DNA of 27,422 bases from CAZFLD01 sp964519835 (GCA_964519835.1 CAZFLD010000060.1:1-27422), one strand, 5' to 3'. Shown: positions 16,897-24,929, counted from the first letter of the stretch. Translations and numbers: made by a program. Notes: a model not told the origin generated them from the sequence alone.

Positions 16897-17628
16897 TCAC
16901 TCGGTCAGCTGCTTGCGCAAACGGTCCACAGTCTGCGCGCCGACTCCCGCGTCAAGAAAATAGGCTTCGGTCGTCCCGTACTCACGATCGACCTTTTGTA
17001 GCATCGACAATATCGTTTCCGGCCTGGAACGTAGGCGCTCTTCAAATTCCGTCCTATCGAGTGCCTCTTGCCGAGCCCGCCGTCGGTACTCGGGATAGAG
17101 CGGCTCGAGAAAAGACTCGGACATCGCGTAGTCATGCGCAATCTCTTCTCGAGACACTAATAGCAAGTCCAAGACCATCGCGGCCACGATGCCGGTGCGG
17201 TCCTTCCCGGCGGTACAGTGGATGACGGCGGGAAGAGTGTCCGCGGAGGCAAGAGCATTGATGATTCGAGCCAAACTGCGCTTCGCGTCGACCAGCGCGC
17301 TGAGATAAATCTCGCTCAACGGCCGGCGACCTCGAGCGCGAATCTGTTCGGGATCGGCCGCTTCGAAGAGAGGAATGGAGAGGTAGCGAACCGACGAGCC
17401 CTCCGGCAGGATGTCCGGCTTTTCGTTGGACTCGGAAGGTCGCCGGAGATCGACAACGCTTCGCAGCTGCAAACCCGCGAGCGCCTGTTTACCCGCATCC
17501 GTAAGCGCATGCAGACCATCACTCCTGTACAGTAAGCCGGCGCGGACTCTACGCCCCGAGGTGCAGCGATAGCCGCCCAAGTCTCTGAAATTGAAACAGC
17601 CTTCGATAGGGATCACATTGTCTGCCAT
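16897..17628 (-). CDS. MptpB-type tyrosine/phosphoinositide phosphatase, copy 2
   Basis: This 243-residue cytoplasmic protein has the cysteine-phosphatase P-loop HCTAGKDRTG (137-146). This is the HCxxGKDR form of the MptpB/LipA group (tyrosine phosphatase family Y_phosphatase3), whose characterised members act on phosphoinositides as well as phosphoproteins. Upstream are the family's NFRDLGGY (13-20), GLLYRSDGLHALT and VVDLRRPSE blocks. The ATG at 17626-17628 has AGGGG 7 bases upstream. It is the last gene of the seven-gene transport operon, 51 bases after the second phosphoesterase. It is clearly related to, but well diverged from, the phosphatase at 21296-22087. I infer hydrolysis of the phosphomonoester left after diester cleavage; regulatory dephosphorylation is the alternative. 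Confidence 0.88.
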   Translation of the reverse strand: MADNVIPIEGCFNFRDLGGYRCTSGRRVRAGLLYRSDGLHALTDAGKQALAGLQLRSVVDLRRPSESNEKPDILPEGSSVRYLSIPLFEAADPEQIRARGRRPLSEIYLSALVDAKRSLARIINALASADTLPAVIHCTAGKDRTGIVAAMVLDLLLVSREEIAHDYAMSESFLEPLYPEYRRRARQEALDRTEFEERLRSRPETILSMLQKVDREYGTTEAYFLDAGVGAQTVDRLRKQLTE

Positions 17629-17679
17629 GTCGTTACCCCTTGACTTGTGGTGAAGCGGATGTTGCCCCGGGCTCGGTCA

Positions 17680-18507
17680 TCAAGCCTCTTGCGGCAGGCG
17701 TTTCGCGGCCTTGAGTAAAATATCCGCCTGTGCTCCGGGAGCTACTCGACTACTAACAACCATCCGATTCTCGCGAATGTAGCCGACATTGAATCCGGGC
17801 ATATCCGCAATTCGCTGTTCTCGCTGCCAGGCGGGGTCGACAGCGAGCGAGGTGCTGCCTGCCGAGACCCACGGAATGCTCCCAAGCATGCCCGCGACGT
17901 GCATGTGGATGTGTCCGGTCAATATGCCGACTACGTCTCGGTCGCCGGCGACCCTCAGAAGCTCACCTTGCTCGTGTAGCATGTGGTCCTCAGGCATTGG
18001 CGCCGGCAGAGGTGTCATTGGATGGTGCACGACCAGAAGCGTACCTTCCGGCGCCGGCTCGACAAGCTGTTTCTCTAACCAAGTGAGTTGCTGCGCGTCG
18101 ATCTGGCCATGAACCTCACCGGGCACTTTAGAGTCAAGCACTAATATCCTTAGCCCTTTAACCACCGCGCTATAGTAATACGGTTGCTCTTCGGACGGAC
18201 CCGCTTCCTGCAAGAACACACGTCTGAACGGCGCTCGAGAATCGTGATTGCCAAGGGCCGGAAACACGGGACAGTCGAACGCCGACAGCTCTTCATCCAA
18301 AAGCGCTTTCAGCTTACGGTAGCCGGCTTCGTCGCTCTCGTGGCAAAGGTCACCGCTCAAGACCACGAAGTTAGGATTCATTTTCCCTTTCCGCATGACC
18401 TCTGCAACACGACGGAACCCTTTGACCGTATCGCTGCCATGGACACAAGAGTCTTCGGCACTCGAGATGTGCATATCGGTTATGTGAACAAAATTGATCT
18501 CACTCAA
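17680..18507 (-). CDS. Calcineurin-like metallophosphoesterase, copy 2 (CpdA/GpdQ-like)
   Basis: This 275-residue cytoplasmic enzyme shows the full dinuclear-metal motif set of class III cyclic-nucleotide and glycerophosphodiester phosphodiesterases: DMH (11-13), GD (52-53), GNHD (86-89), HH (161-162) and GHIH (198-201). It has no signal peptide. The start is TTG at 18505-18507, supported by GGAG 9 bases upstream and by the fold beginning at once (NFVHITDMH). A gap of 119 bases separates it from the upstream permease, the largest gap in the operon, with no obvious promoter. It resembles the phosphoesterase at 20463-21299 along its whole length (shared FRRV, YYY, LVLDS and PGE-HG segments). 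Diester cleavage of the imported compound is the inferred role; cAMP hydrolysis is the alternative. Confidence 0.88.
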   Translation of the reverse strand: MSEINFVHITDMHISSAEDSCVHGSDTVKGFRRVAEVMRKGKMNPNFVVLSGDLCHESDEAGYRKLKALLDEELSAFDCPVFPALGNHDSRAPFRRVFLQEAGPSEEQPYYYSAVVKGLRILVLDSKVPGEVHGQIDAQQLTWLEKQLVEPAPEGTLLVVHHPMTPLPAPMPEDHMLHEQGELLRVAGDRDVVGILTGHIHMHVAGMLGSIPWVSAGSTSLAVDPAWQREQRIADMPGFNVGYIRENRMVVSSRVAPGAQADILLKAAKRLPQEA

Positions 18508-18626
18508 CGCAACTCTCCTGTTCGCACCGGATCAAACGGGCTCCGAGAACCCAACGTGTGCGTGAACTAACATCTCACGCCGGATGCCGACACCTCCTTC
18601 GGTGAGGGGCGATCAGTCATAATCTC

Positions 18627-19520
18627 TTACTTGATGCCCGACCGGACAAAGGCTTCAATCACCTGCCTGCGTAGAACGAGATAGATGACGAATATGGGGA
18701 CTGAGGAGATAGTGGCGGCGGCCATCAGCGGGCCCCAGAGATCGCCCTCTTCAGTCAGAAACATCTGGAGCCCCACCTGGATTACCGAATTCTCTATTCG
18801 GCTTACCACGAGTAGCGGCCAGAAGTACTCGTTCCACGACGAGATGAACATCAGAATGGCTAATGCGGCGATGGGTGCCTTTATGTTCGGGATCATGATC
18901 TTCCAAAGCGTGCGCCAGCTGCCGGCGCCGTCGATCGTCGCGGCAGCCATGAGATCATCCGGGAAACTCTTCATATGTTGACGCATGAGAATAATGCCGA
19001 AGGCGGTTGACAGTTGCGGCAATACCAGCGCCAGCATGGAATCGAGCCACCCCAGGCGAGACAGCAGAACGTAGTTGGGTATCATGGTGACCTGCAAGGG
19101 TATTAGCCAGGTTCCGACAAAAAAGAGGAAAAGCAATCGGTCGCCACGGAAGCGCCATCGCGCGAACGCGTATCCTGCAAAAACGCCAATCAACACCTGC
19201 CCCACCATGACAAGAACAGACATGACAAACGTGGTTCGGAGCATCGCAAGGATGGGAATGGATTGCCAGGCGTCCACGTAGTTTTGGAGGGTCACGGCGC
19301 GAGGGATAAACGTGGCGTTGAATACAAAGCCGCCGGGCCGTAGCGACGAGACGAACATCCAATAGATGGGGAACAGCGTGAGAATGCCAAGCAGAACAAA
19401 AACGACGTGCCCAGCAATGTTTCGAGAGTGGCGGGCAGGTCGTGCACGGCCGCGGCTTAGTGAGAGATCTCTCTGCCGAGTCGAGGTTGCTGGATTTGCG
19501 ATTGTCTCTTCCATACGCAT
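18627..19520 (-). CDS. Carbohydrate-type ABC permease (MalG/UgpE-like)
   Basis: This 297-residue inner-membrane protein belongs to the CUT1-type permease family. It has six hydrophobic segments, beginning with HVVFVLLGILTLFPIYWMFV and the SSLRPGGFVF loop. The EAA coupling motif reads DDLMAAATIDGAGSWRTLWK, followed by IMIPNIKAP. It pairs with the permease immediately upstream: the stop and start overlap as TAATG at 19518-19522, so the two subunits are translated in equal amounts. A second ATG two codons in (19512-19514) is also possible. Family members move sugars, glycerol-3-phosphate or glycerophosphodiesters. Confidence 0.92.
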   Translation of the reverse strand: MRMEETIANPATSTRQRDLSLSRGRARPARHSRNIAGHVVFVLLGILTLFPIYWMFVSSLRPGGFVFNATFIPRAVTLQNYVDAWQSIPILAMLRTTFVMSVLVMVGQVLIGVFAGYAFARWRFRGDRLLFLFFVGTWLIPLQVTMIPNYVLLSRLGWLDSMLALVLPQLSTAFGIILMRQHMKSFPDDLMAAATIDGAGSWRTLWKIMIPNIKAPIAALAILMFISSWNEYFWPLLVVSRIENSVIQVGLQMFLTEEGDLWGPLMAAATISSVPIFVIYLVLRRQVIEAFVRSGIK

Positions 19521-20476
19521 TACGAATCGAAAAACGAGAACCGTTCGACGAATCTCGAGAGCAAGTACGCCAGTAGCACATATCCGATAAAAAACGAAAC
19601 GGCCGCGGCCGAGCTATACCCAATGTTGAAGCTCCGGAACCCGAACTCCCAGAGCAAGTAAAAGATGTTTGTCGTCGAGTTCAGCGGGCCGCCCTGCGTA
19701 AGGACGTTAACAATTGGGAATACCCATTGAGCGCCCAGGAGGACGGTCATAAACACCATAAGCGTAATCGTAGGCGAGAGCAGGGGAAGAGTTATGTGGG
19801 TGATCACGTACCATCGTGAAGCACCGTCCACCTTCGCCGCATCGTAGTATTCGGAATTAATGCCCGCGAGACCTGCGGAGAAGAGCAGCACGCCGAACCC
19901 CAGAAACTTCCAGCCCGCAATCCCTATGATTGCCCAGATTGCAAGTGATGGTTCTCGAAACCAGTTGATTCCTTCCGCCCCGAACAGTCGGGAGAGGAGG
20001 ACGTTCGAGATGCCATTGGTTGGGTGAAGAATCCACCGCCAGACAATGGAAGTGACTACCGGGGCCACCAGGAACGGAGTGAACACTACGGCGCGATAGA
20101 CGTGCTTCGCTCGGCCACTGATACCGTTGACGGCAATAGCAACAAAGGTGGGGATCACGACACTGAATGGGAGCAGACCAACAATGTAGACAAACGTGTT
20201 CCGGATTGCGATTCCCATGCTTGGCAATGTCAGGACTCGGACGTAGTTCCCAAAGCCTCGCCACTCCATTGGGTGGGTGGGGAGCAAATTCCAGCGGAAG
20301 AAACTCAGGCGAATGGTCCCAATAAGCGGCCAGTAGACCCAAACCGCGGTAACAATAAGACCGGGCAGCAGGTAGGCATACGGCGCGAGCCGGCTCAACA
20401 CTTTTCGCTTGCCGTATACCGGTCCGCCGTGGATGCCGCTCCTCCCGAGTGGGCCGACCAGACTACGTGTCGCCAT
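19520..20476 (-). CDS. Carbohydrate-type ABC permease (MalF/UgpA-like)
   Basis: This 318-residue inner-membrane protein is the partner permease, with a first helix APYAYLLPGLIVTAVWVYWP and RLSFFRWNLLP after it. The EAA loop reads EYYDAAKVDGASRWYVITHI, followed by TLPLLSPT. The ATG at 20474-20476 overlaps the end of the upstream phosphoesterase by 14 bases and has GAGGAG about 10 bases before it; an in-frame GTG at 20500 gives 8 more residues and is less convincing. The N-terminus matches UgpA/MalF-type proteins of the short (six-helix) class. No ATPase gene lies in the operon, so a shared MsmX/UgpC-type ATPase must be supplied from elsewhere. Confidence 0.92.
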   Translation of the reverse strand: MATRSLVGPLGRSGIHGGPVYGKRKVLSRLAPYAYLLPGLIVTAVWVYWPLIGTIRLSFFRWNLLPTHPMEWRGFGNYVRVLTLPSMGIAIRNTFVYIVGLLPFSVVIPTFVAIAVNGISGRAKHVYRAVVFTPFLVAPVVTSIVWRWILHPTNGISNVLLSRLFGAEGINWFREPSLAIWAIIGIAGWKFLGFGVLLFSAGLAGINSEYYDAAKVDGASRWYVITHITLPLLSPTITLMVFMTVLLGAQWVFPIVNVLTQGGPLNSTTNIFYLLWEFGFRSFNIGYSSAAAVSFFIGYVLLAYLLSRFVERFSFFDS

Positions 20477-21299
20477 GGCGAAACAGCTCCTCTTGATCAC
20501 CTTCCAGCAGAACCGGATTGATAACCAGTCTGCTTTCCCGGACGGTACAGATTGTGAACCCCGCGCCCGTCATTGCCCGAGCACCCTTCCGGATACTTGG
20601 GTCGAGCATAAATGCGGAGGCCGGTCCGGCATAGTGCACTGTCCCGCCAAAGGCGGCTGCGGTCGGGACGTGAGAGTGACCGCAGAGAACCGCCATCGGC
20701 CTGTGCCTGCCGACAACCGTCTCAAACTTCTCTCTGTCCTTTAGAAGATAATCATCCGGTCGTGGCACTCCACGTGGGATCGACGGATGGTGAATAACAA
20801 TAACGTCCTTGGTGTCTTCAGTTCCCCGACCGAGCTCTGCATCGAGCCAACTGATTTGCTCGTCTCCAAGCTCGCCGTGCGTTTCGCCGGGAATCATAGA
20901 GTCCAGTACGATGATTCGAAGGTCATCGAAGCTGCGGGTGTAGTAGTACCGTTCGTGCTCGTCCGCGGCGCCCTGTTCGCCCAGCATGACCCGTCGAAAG
21001 GGAATGCGGCCATCGTGATTGCCGAGCGCCAGGAGAACCGGTACGCCCGTATCATTCAGTTCGCCCATTAGATCGCGGATATGCTCGTATCCCTCAGTTT
21101 CGCCGTTATTGGTTAGGTCTCCACCAAAGACAAAGCACAGCGGATCGAGTCTCATGGCGCGGACGCGCTCCAGCACGCGCCTCAGATTCGAGGCCGTCTC
21201 AATGCGGATCTCACCCGGGCGGCCTGCGCCAAGAATCAAACGTCCTCCCGGACCTATGTGGATGTCTGTGACAAAGACAAAGCTTTTCTCATCGCTCAT
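20463..21299 (-). CDS. Calcineurin-like metallophosphoesterase, copy 1 (CpdA/GpdQ-like)
   Basis: This 278-residue cytoplasmic enzyme carries all metal-site motifs: DIH (12-14), GD (60-61), GNHD (93-96), HH (170-171) and GHSH (207-210). It differs from copy 2 by an insertion after the first motif (GPGGRLILGAGRPGEIRIE) and by a C-terminus that aligns poorly, so the two probably act on different substrates or bonds. The ATG at 21297-21299 overlaps the preceding phosphatase stop as ATGA, and its own 3' end overlaps the permease start. This tight packing makes a role in handling the transported compound more likely than general cAMP turnover. Confidence 0.9.
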   Translation of the reverse strand: MSDEKSFVFVTDIHIGPGGRLILGAGRPGEIRIETASNLRRVLERVRAMRLDPLCFVFGGDLTNNGETEGYEHIRDLMGELNDTGVPVLLALGNHDGRIPFRRVMLGEQGAADEHERYYYTRSFDDLRIIVLDSMIPGETHGELGDEQISWLDAELGRGTEDTKDVIVIHHPSIPRGVPRPDDYLLKDREKFETVVGRHRPMAVLCGHSHVPTAAAFGGTVHYAGPASAFMLDPSIRKGARAMTGAGFTICTVRESRLVINPVLLEGDQEELFRHGDT

Positions 21300-22087
21300 T
21301 TTCCCCCCTTACGATCACTGTTATGGTCAAGCAGCGCTTCATGAAGGCCCCGAAGACTCGCCTCTGCCACCCCAATCGAATGGAGGTAGGAAGTGCTTCC
21401 GCCATACCGCTCCTCTACATGCTGTAACAGACTGGCTATTGCTGTTTCCGGTGCGTCGAGAAGCAACCTGTACTTCTCCCACGGGATGCCCGCACGCTCT
21501 GCGCGTTCGCGAGCCTCTTCGAAATAGCGACCGGTGAGATAGTCCGCACTCATAGCGTAGTCGGAGACCGTGTCCTCCCGTGCCACGCCCGCTGAATCGA
21601 GAAGCAAGGCGATGATAATACCGGTTCGGTCCTTTCCCGCCGTGCAGTGTAGGACGGCGGGAAACGCGCCCGGCGTTGCAAGCACGGAGACCGCGTCGCG
21701 GATGCCTTCGGTTGCGGTATCCACCATCCGACGATACAGGGCGGGCAAGTTAAACCGTTCATCCTCCGGAATCTCCCACTCCCCCTCAGCGCTCCCGGGC
21801 TTGAGCACGATGTTTACGTAGTGAATGTCCGCGCTTGCTGCAAAAACCCCCGGAGAGTGCTCGGTTTCTGCGGGCCTGCGCAGATCGACCACCGTCTTGA
21901 GTCCGGCGTCGATAAGGTGCTTTCGCGCCGCCGCCGACAGCCGATGAAGGCTGTCGGCCCGGTAAAGGGTGCGCCAGCGAACTGTCGCACCCGAGCGCGT
22001 TGGATAGCCGCCAACGTCTCTAAAGTTATACGTCCCGTCCAGCTCGAGCCGGCGCGGCAGCTGTGCAGCCTGAGAAAGCCCCCCCAT
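21296..22087 (-). CDS. MptpB-type tyrosine/phosphoinositide phosphatase, copy 1
   Basis: This 263-residue cytoplasmic phosphatase has P-loop HCTAGKDRTG (147-156), preceded by NFRDVGGYPTRSG (21-33), RTLYRADSLHRLS and VVDLRRPAE. The HCxxGKDR signature and the NFRD-GG box place it in the MptpB-like group. Compared with copy 2 it has a longer N-terminus and a longer segment between the LRRPAE block and the P-loop (KPGSAEGEWEIPEDE region). Its ATG shares one base with the stop of the binding-protein gene (TGATG at 22085-22089), and its stop overlaps the next gene by 4 bases. It therefore sits between a periplasmic binding protein and a diesterase in one transcript, which strongly suggests an organophosphate substrate. 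Confidence 0.9.
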   Translation of the reverse strand: MGGLSQAAQLPRRLELDGTYNFRDVGGYPTRSGATVRWRTLYRADSLHRLSAAARKHLIDAGLKTVVDLRRPAETEHSPGVFAASADIHYVNIVLKPGSAEGEWEIPEDERFNLPALYRRMVDTATEGIRDAVSVLATPGAFPAVLHCTAGKDRTGIIIALLLDSAGVAREDTVSDYAMSADYLTGRYFEEARERAERAGIPWEKYRLLLDAPETAIASLLQHVEERYGGSTSYLHSIGVAEASLRGLHEALLDHNSDRKGGK

Positions 22088-23439
22088 CAGTCGTCGAGGA
22101 GTTCCTGGGCGAGAGCGCCGGCCTCTTCAAACACCTCGTCGACATCGCCGTCGAAAAACAGGACTTCCTGCAAGGAGTCGAGGAACAGTCCGCGAATCTG
22201 CAAGTGGTTGTTAGGAAAGGCCACCGTTGGTCTGATGTTTCCGAGCTGTTCAACGTTGGAAGCGATTATGTGCTTGTTCTCCCAGTCCGCCAGGTAAGAA
22301 GGATCCTCCAGAATGGTCGGTCGGAGCGGGAGGTAGCCAATGTCACGTGTGATGATTGTGTATGCCTCAGGGCTCGTTAGATACTTCATCAGTTCCCAGG
22401 CCGCTCTTTGCTTGAGCGGATCCCGTGAGAGCATCGCTACGCTACTTCCGCTTGGAACAGGCACGACGGGACGAGTCCCCCATGCCGGTTGGGCGGAAGC
22501 TCGAAGCTCCCAGCCGCCTTCCTCGGCTCCTGCAATCAATCTTCCCTGGACCGCGCTTGTCTGAAGATACATCCCTATTTGGCCTGCCTGAAACGCTGCA
22601 AGCGCGTCTCCGCCGGTCAGATCGACATGTGCGCCCGATTCAACCATTGCCGCCCACTGTCGATACATCTCACGTGCCTCTTCGGTGGAGAACCTGATCT
22701 CGGTCTGGCTTTCATTCAGGAAGGAAGCGCCGGCGGAATAGAGCATTCCCTGAGTACACCAATCGAGCTCGATGCAAGCAATGTAGAGACCGCCATGACC
22801 GGTAGCGTCAGCAATAGCCAGTGCGGCATCCTCTGCCTCCCGCCAGGTTGACGGAGGATCGTCCGGATCGAGTCCGGCCTCCTCGAACAGCGTAGCGTTG
22901 TAGAAGAGAGTTGGTGTACTAAACACGTAGGGGAAACCTTGCAGCCGACCCTCGCGAGTTGTGAGCTGGACACCGTTTGGCACCATCGGGTACTCACCGC
23001 CAAGATGCTCGTCGATCTCACTCGGATCAATGATCGAACGCAAGTCAATTGGATCAAGGTTGGCTACGTTTAGGTCCCACTCCCGCAGGAGCAGCTGTGC
23101 AACGTCCGGAGGATTGCCGGCTACCAGCGACGCCTGGACGCTGGTAAAAATCTCCTGGGCACCCGTAGCCTTCGTCTCGACAGTGATGTTCGGATATAAG
23201 GCCTCAAAGTTTTCAAGCATCTGGAGAGTTGCATCGCGCCCGATGCCTGCAGATGCCAGGTTGTACCCTTCAAACACGATTGTTACCTGCTGGTCAGCGG
23301 GTAACGGCGGCAGGTATCCGTCCGCATCCGGACCCCACTGTCCGGTTGTTTCCTGGGACTGTTCGCCCTGCCCGGCTGCGAACAGCGCGGTTGCTCCAAC
23401 AAAAACCAGCGTCAATACGCTGAGTAGTCTCGACTTCAT
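22087..23439 (-). CDS. Family 1 extracellular solute-binding protein (UgpB/MalE-like)
   Basis: This 450-residue periplasmic protein is the substrate receptor of the ABC importer. After a signal peptide (about residues 1-22, SVLTLVFVGATALFAAG) the mature part begins with a Gln/Glu-rich QGEQSQETTG. It lacks the lipobox Cys, a pattern common in spirochaetal binding proteins. Family features are QVTIVFEGYNLASAGIG, LENFEALYPNITVETK, VQASLVAGNPPDVAQL, GFPYVFSTPTLFYN, FEEAGLDPDDPPSTW and the late WELMKYLTSPEAY. The ATG at 23437-23439 has GAGGAGG about 6-7 bases upstream; the long upstream frame is rejected. It is the first gene of the operon. The substrate is not readable from sequence. UgpB-like binding of a glycerophosphodiester is the guess supported by the phosphatase neighbours. 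Confidence 0.92.
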   Translation of the reverse strand: MKSRLLSVLTLVFVGATALFAAGQGEQSQETTGQWGPDADGYLPPLPADQQVTIVFEGYNLASAGIGRDATLQMLENFEALYPNITVETKATGAQEIFTSVQASLVAGNPPDVAQLLLREWDLNVANLDPIDLRSIIDPSEIDEHLGGEYPMVPNGVQLTTREGRLQGFPYVFSTPTLFYNATLFEEAGLDPDDPPSTWREAEDAALAIADATGHGGLYIACIELDWCTQGMLYSAGASFLNESQTEIRFSTEEAREMYRQWAAMVESGAHVDLTGGDALAAFQAGQIGMYLQTSAVQGRLIAGAEEGGWELRASAQPAWGTRPVVPVPSGSSVAMLSRDPLKQRAAWELMKYLTSPEAYTIITRDIGYLPLRPTILEDPSYLADWENKHIIASNVEQLGNIRPTVAFPNNHLQIRGLFLDSLQEVLFFDGDVDEVFEEAGALAQELLDD

Positions 23440-23486
23440 CGTTTGCCTCCTCGATGTTGTGTGTTGAACCAACGATCTATCGGCAA

Positions 23487-23494
23487 CGTTAACG
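23487..23494. promoter_or_regulatory. CGTTAACG palindrome in the leader of the transport operon
   Basis: This perfect 8-bp palindrome, next to further AACG half-sites (CAACGTTAACGAACG), lies about 50 bases upstream of the binding-protein start. The TAACG core resembles operators of LacI-family repressors, which often control such importers. It is short, so this is tentative. No regulator gene is in the window. Confidence 0.3.
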
Positions 23495-23626
23495 AACGAT
23501 GAATATTGTGTATCATTTTGGTTAGAAAAAGGCGCACAGATGCTGTGACGTGGTGCGGCCGGCTTCAAGTGGCGAGTCCGGCACAGAACACAGCGCCATG
23601 ATCAGAGCCGCCGGGCTCCGGTTGCG

Positions 23627-24757
23627 CTACGTCGGATTCGAAAAGAGAGCGAGCTGCTCCGGATCGTTATCCGTCAGAGTGGCACCGATTTCCGGATTTG
23701 GTGGGTCGCGGTCGATGCGTGCCGGCGAGTGCTGCGATACAAACCGGCCACGTTCGGCCTCCCACAACGTATCCAGCTCCTGTAGCTGTAAATCCGTCTC
23801 CTGTCGGGTCATAACACAAAAGCCATGCGCGGTGTTGGTGTAGCCGAGTGGTTTCCCCCGTTGGGACTCGATATCTTCAACAAAGGCCTGATGGGCTTTC
23901 AACCGCCCTAGCACAAGTTGGTTTGTGAGGCCTCCGGCGGCCGTGACGGTTTCCCGGATCACCGGCTCGAGACCTTGATGCAGCTCGAATCCAACGCTGT
24001 TGCGAGCGTTTAGTATTGCCGCCGCCGTGGTCGTGCCGGTGCCGAGAAACGGATCCAAAACCGTATCACCTTGAAGGCTGTACATGTTGACGATCCGGTT
24101 CACCAGCTCGAGAGGATAGGCTGCGCTCCGATGCCTGGCTTTGTTGGCGGACAGTAGCTGGCGGACACCCTTGAAATCCCACAAATCAGAAAACCATTTG
24201 TTTCGTTCCTCCCAGAAGAACGCGCTTTTTCGTCGCCGAGAGGAATCATCTTTTGTGAAGGCTCTTTTGCCCCCTTTTCTGAAGACGAGAATGTACTCGT
24301 GCTCAAGGGTAACGTATGCACCCGACGGCAACATACCCGAGCCCATGAATTTGTTGGGTGCGTTGGTCTGCTTGCGCCACAGCACGATTGGGAGCGATTG
24401 GAAACCCCTGTCGGTACAGTACCGGACGATCCGCGAGTGATTGCTGTAAAGGCGGAAGTTGTCTTTCACTTTCCGAGTGGCATCGCCAATGTTAATGCAG
24501 AGAAACCCGCCTTGTCGAAGAACCCGCTCGCATTCCGACCAAACCAGATCTAGTTCCTGGTGCATATGCTCGAAGGCCCTCGGCCCGTCGCCATCTTCGA
24601 GAGCTTGCGCGATCTGCGCGTTCCGGGCACAAAAGGAATCGTCCCACATCTCGATCATCGGATACGGCGGAGACGTGACCACAAGCTCTACGGAGCCGTC
24701 TCGCAGGGCGCTCATATCCGTAGAAGAGCAGAAATTGACACGATGCTCGCATTGCAT
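23627..24757 (-). CDS. DNA methyltransferase, beta class (N4-cytosine or N6-adenine)
   Basis: This 376-residue enzyme transfers a methyl group from S-adenosylmethionine to DNA. Catalytic motif IV TSPPYP (28-33) precedes the AdoMet-binding motif I region DPFLGTGTTT (235-244), which defines the beta class. The SPPY form favours N4-cytosine but does not exclude N6-adenine. Between them lie the target-recognition part (about 95-210) and WDFKGVRQ; GFELH after motif I is also typical. About 100 residues follow motif I, ending in DPEQLALFSNPT. The ATG at 24755-24757 is the natural start, with only AGG nearby. No restriction endonuclease or specificity gene is seen on either side, so it looks like an orphan methyltransferase, perhaps phage- or element-derived. 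Confidence 0.9.
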   Translation of the reverse strand: MQCEHRVNFCSSTDMSALRDGSVELVVTSPPYPMIEMWDDSFCARNAQIAQALEDGDGPRAFEHMHQELDLVWSECERVLRQGGFLCINIGDATRKVKDNFRLYSNHSRIVRYCTDRGFQSLPIVLWRKQTNAPNKFMGSGMLPSGAYVTLEHEYILVFRKGGKRAFTKDDSSRRRKSAFFWEERNKWFSDLWDFKGVRQLLSANKARHRSAAYPLELVNRIVNMYSLQGDTVLDPFLGTGTTTAAAILNARNSVGFELHQGLEPVIRETVTAAGGLTNQLVLGRLKAHQAFVEDIESQRGKPLGYTNTAHGFCVMTRQETDLQLQELDTLWEAERGRFVSQHSPARIDRDPPNPEIGATLTDNDPEQLALFSNPT

Positions 24758-24833
24758 ACCTGCAGTCTACACCTAACGCGATCAAGACGAAATTGCCACG
24801 TCACGTCGATCGCGACTCCGCCGGCGGTGGTCG

Positions 24834-24929
24834 CTACTCTCCGGCCTTGGCGACCAGGGGAAATCGCTCCGGGTGCTGGATCCGTTCCAGGTCAAGGTCG
24901 ACGTCAATCTCCGGCCGGTAAAAGTGATT
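24834..24929 (-). pseudogene. C-terminal remnant of a DUF2442-like protein
   Basis: The minus strand encodes 31 residues, NHFYRPEIDVDLDLERIQHP then ERFPLVAKAGE and a stop. This matches the conserved C-terminal end of DUF2442 proteins (NHLYWPxLDIDL pattern). A TGA immediately precedes it in frame and no N-terminal part can be found, so only the tail survives. DUF2442 genes often pair with DUF4160 genes in toxin-antitoxin-like modules; no partner remains here. Confidence 0.5.

Noticed and set aside
16860..16900. GGTTTCGAACC-like string resembling a tRNA T-arm
   Set aside because: No acceptor stem, anticodon arm or D-arm surrounds it. It is better explained as a hairpin between convergent genes.
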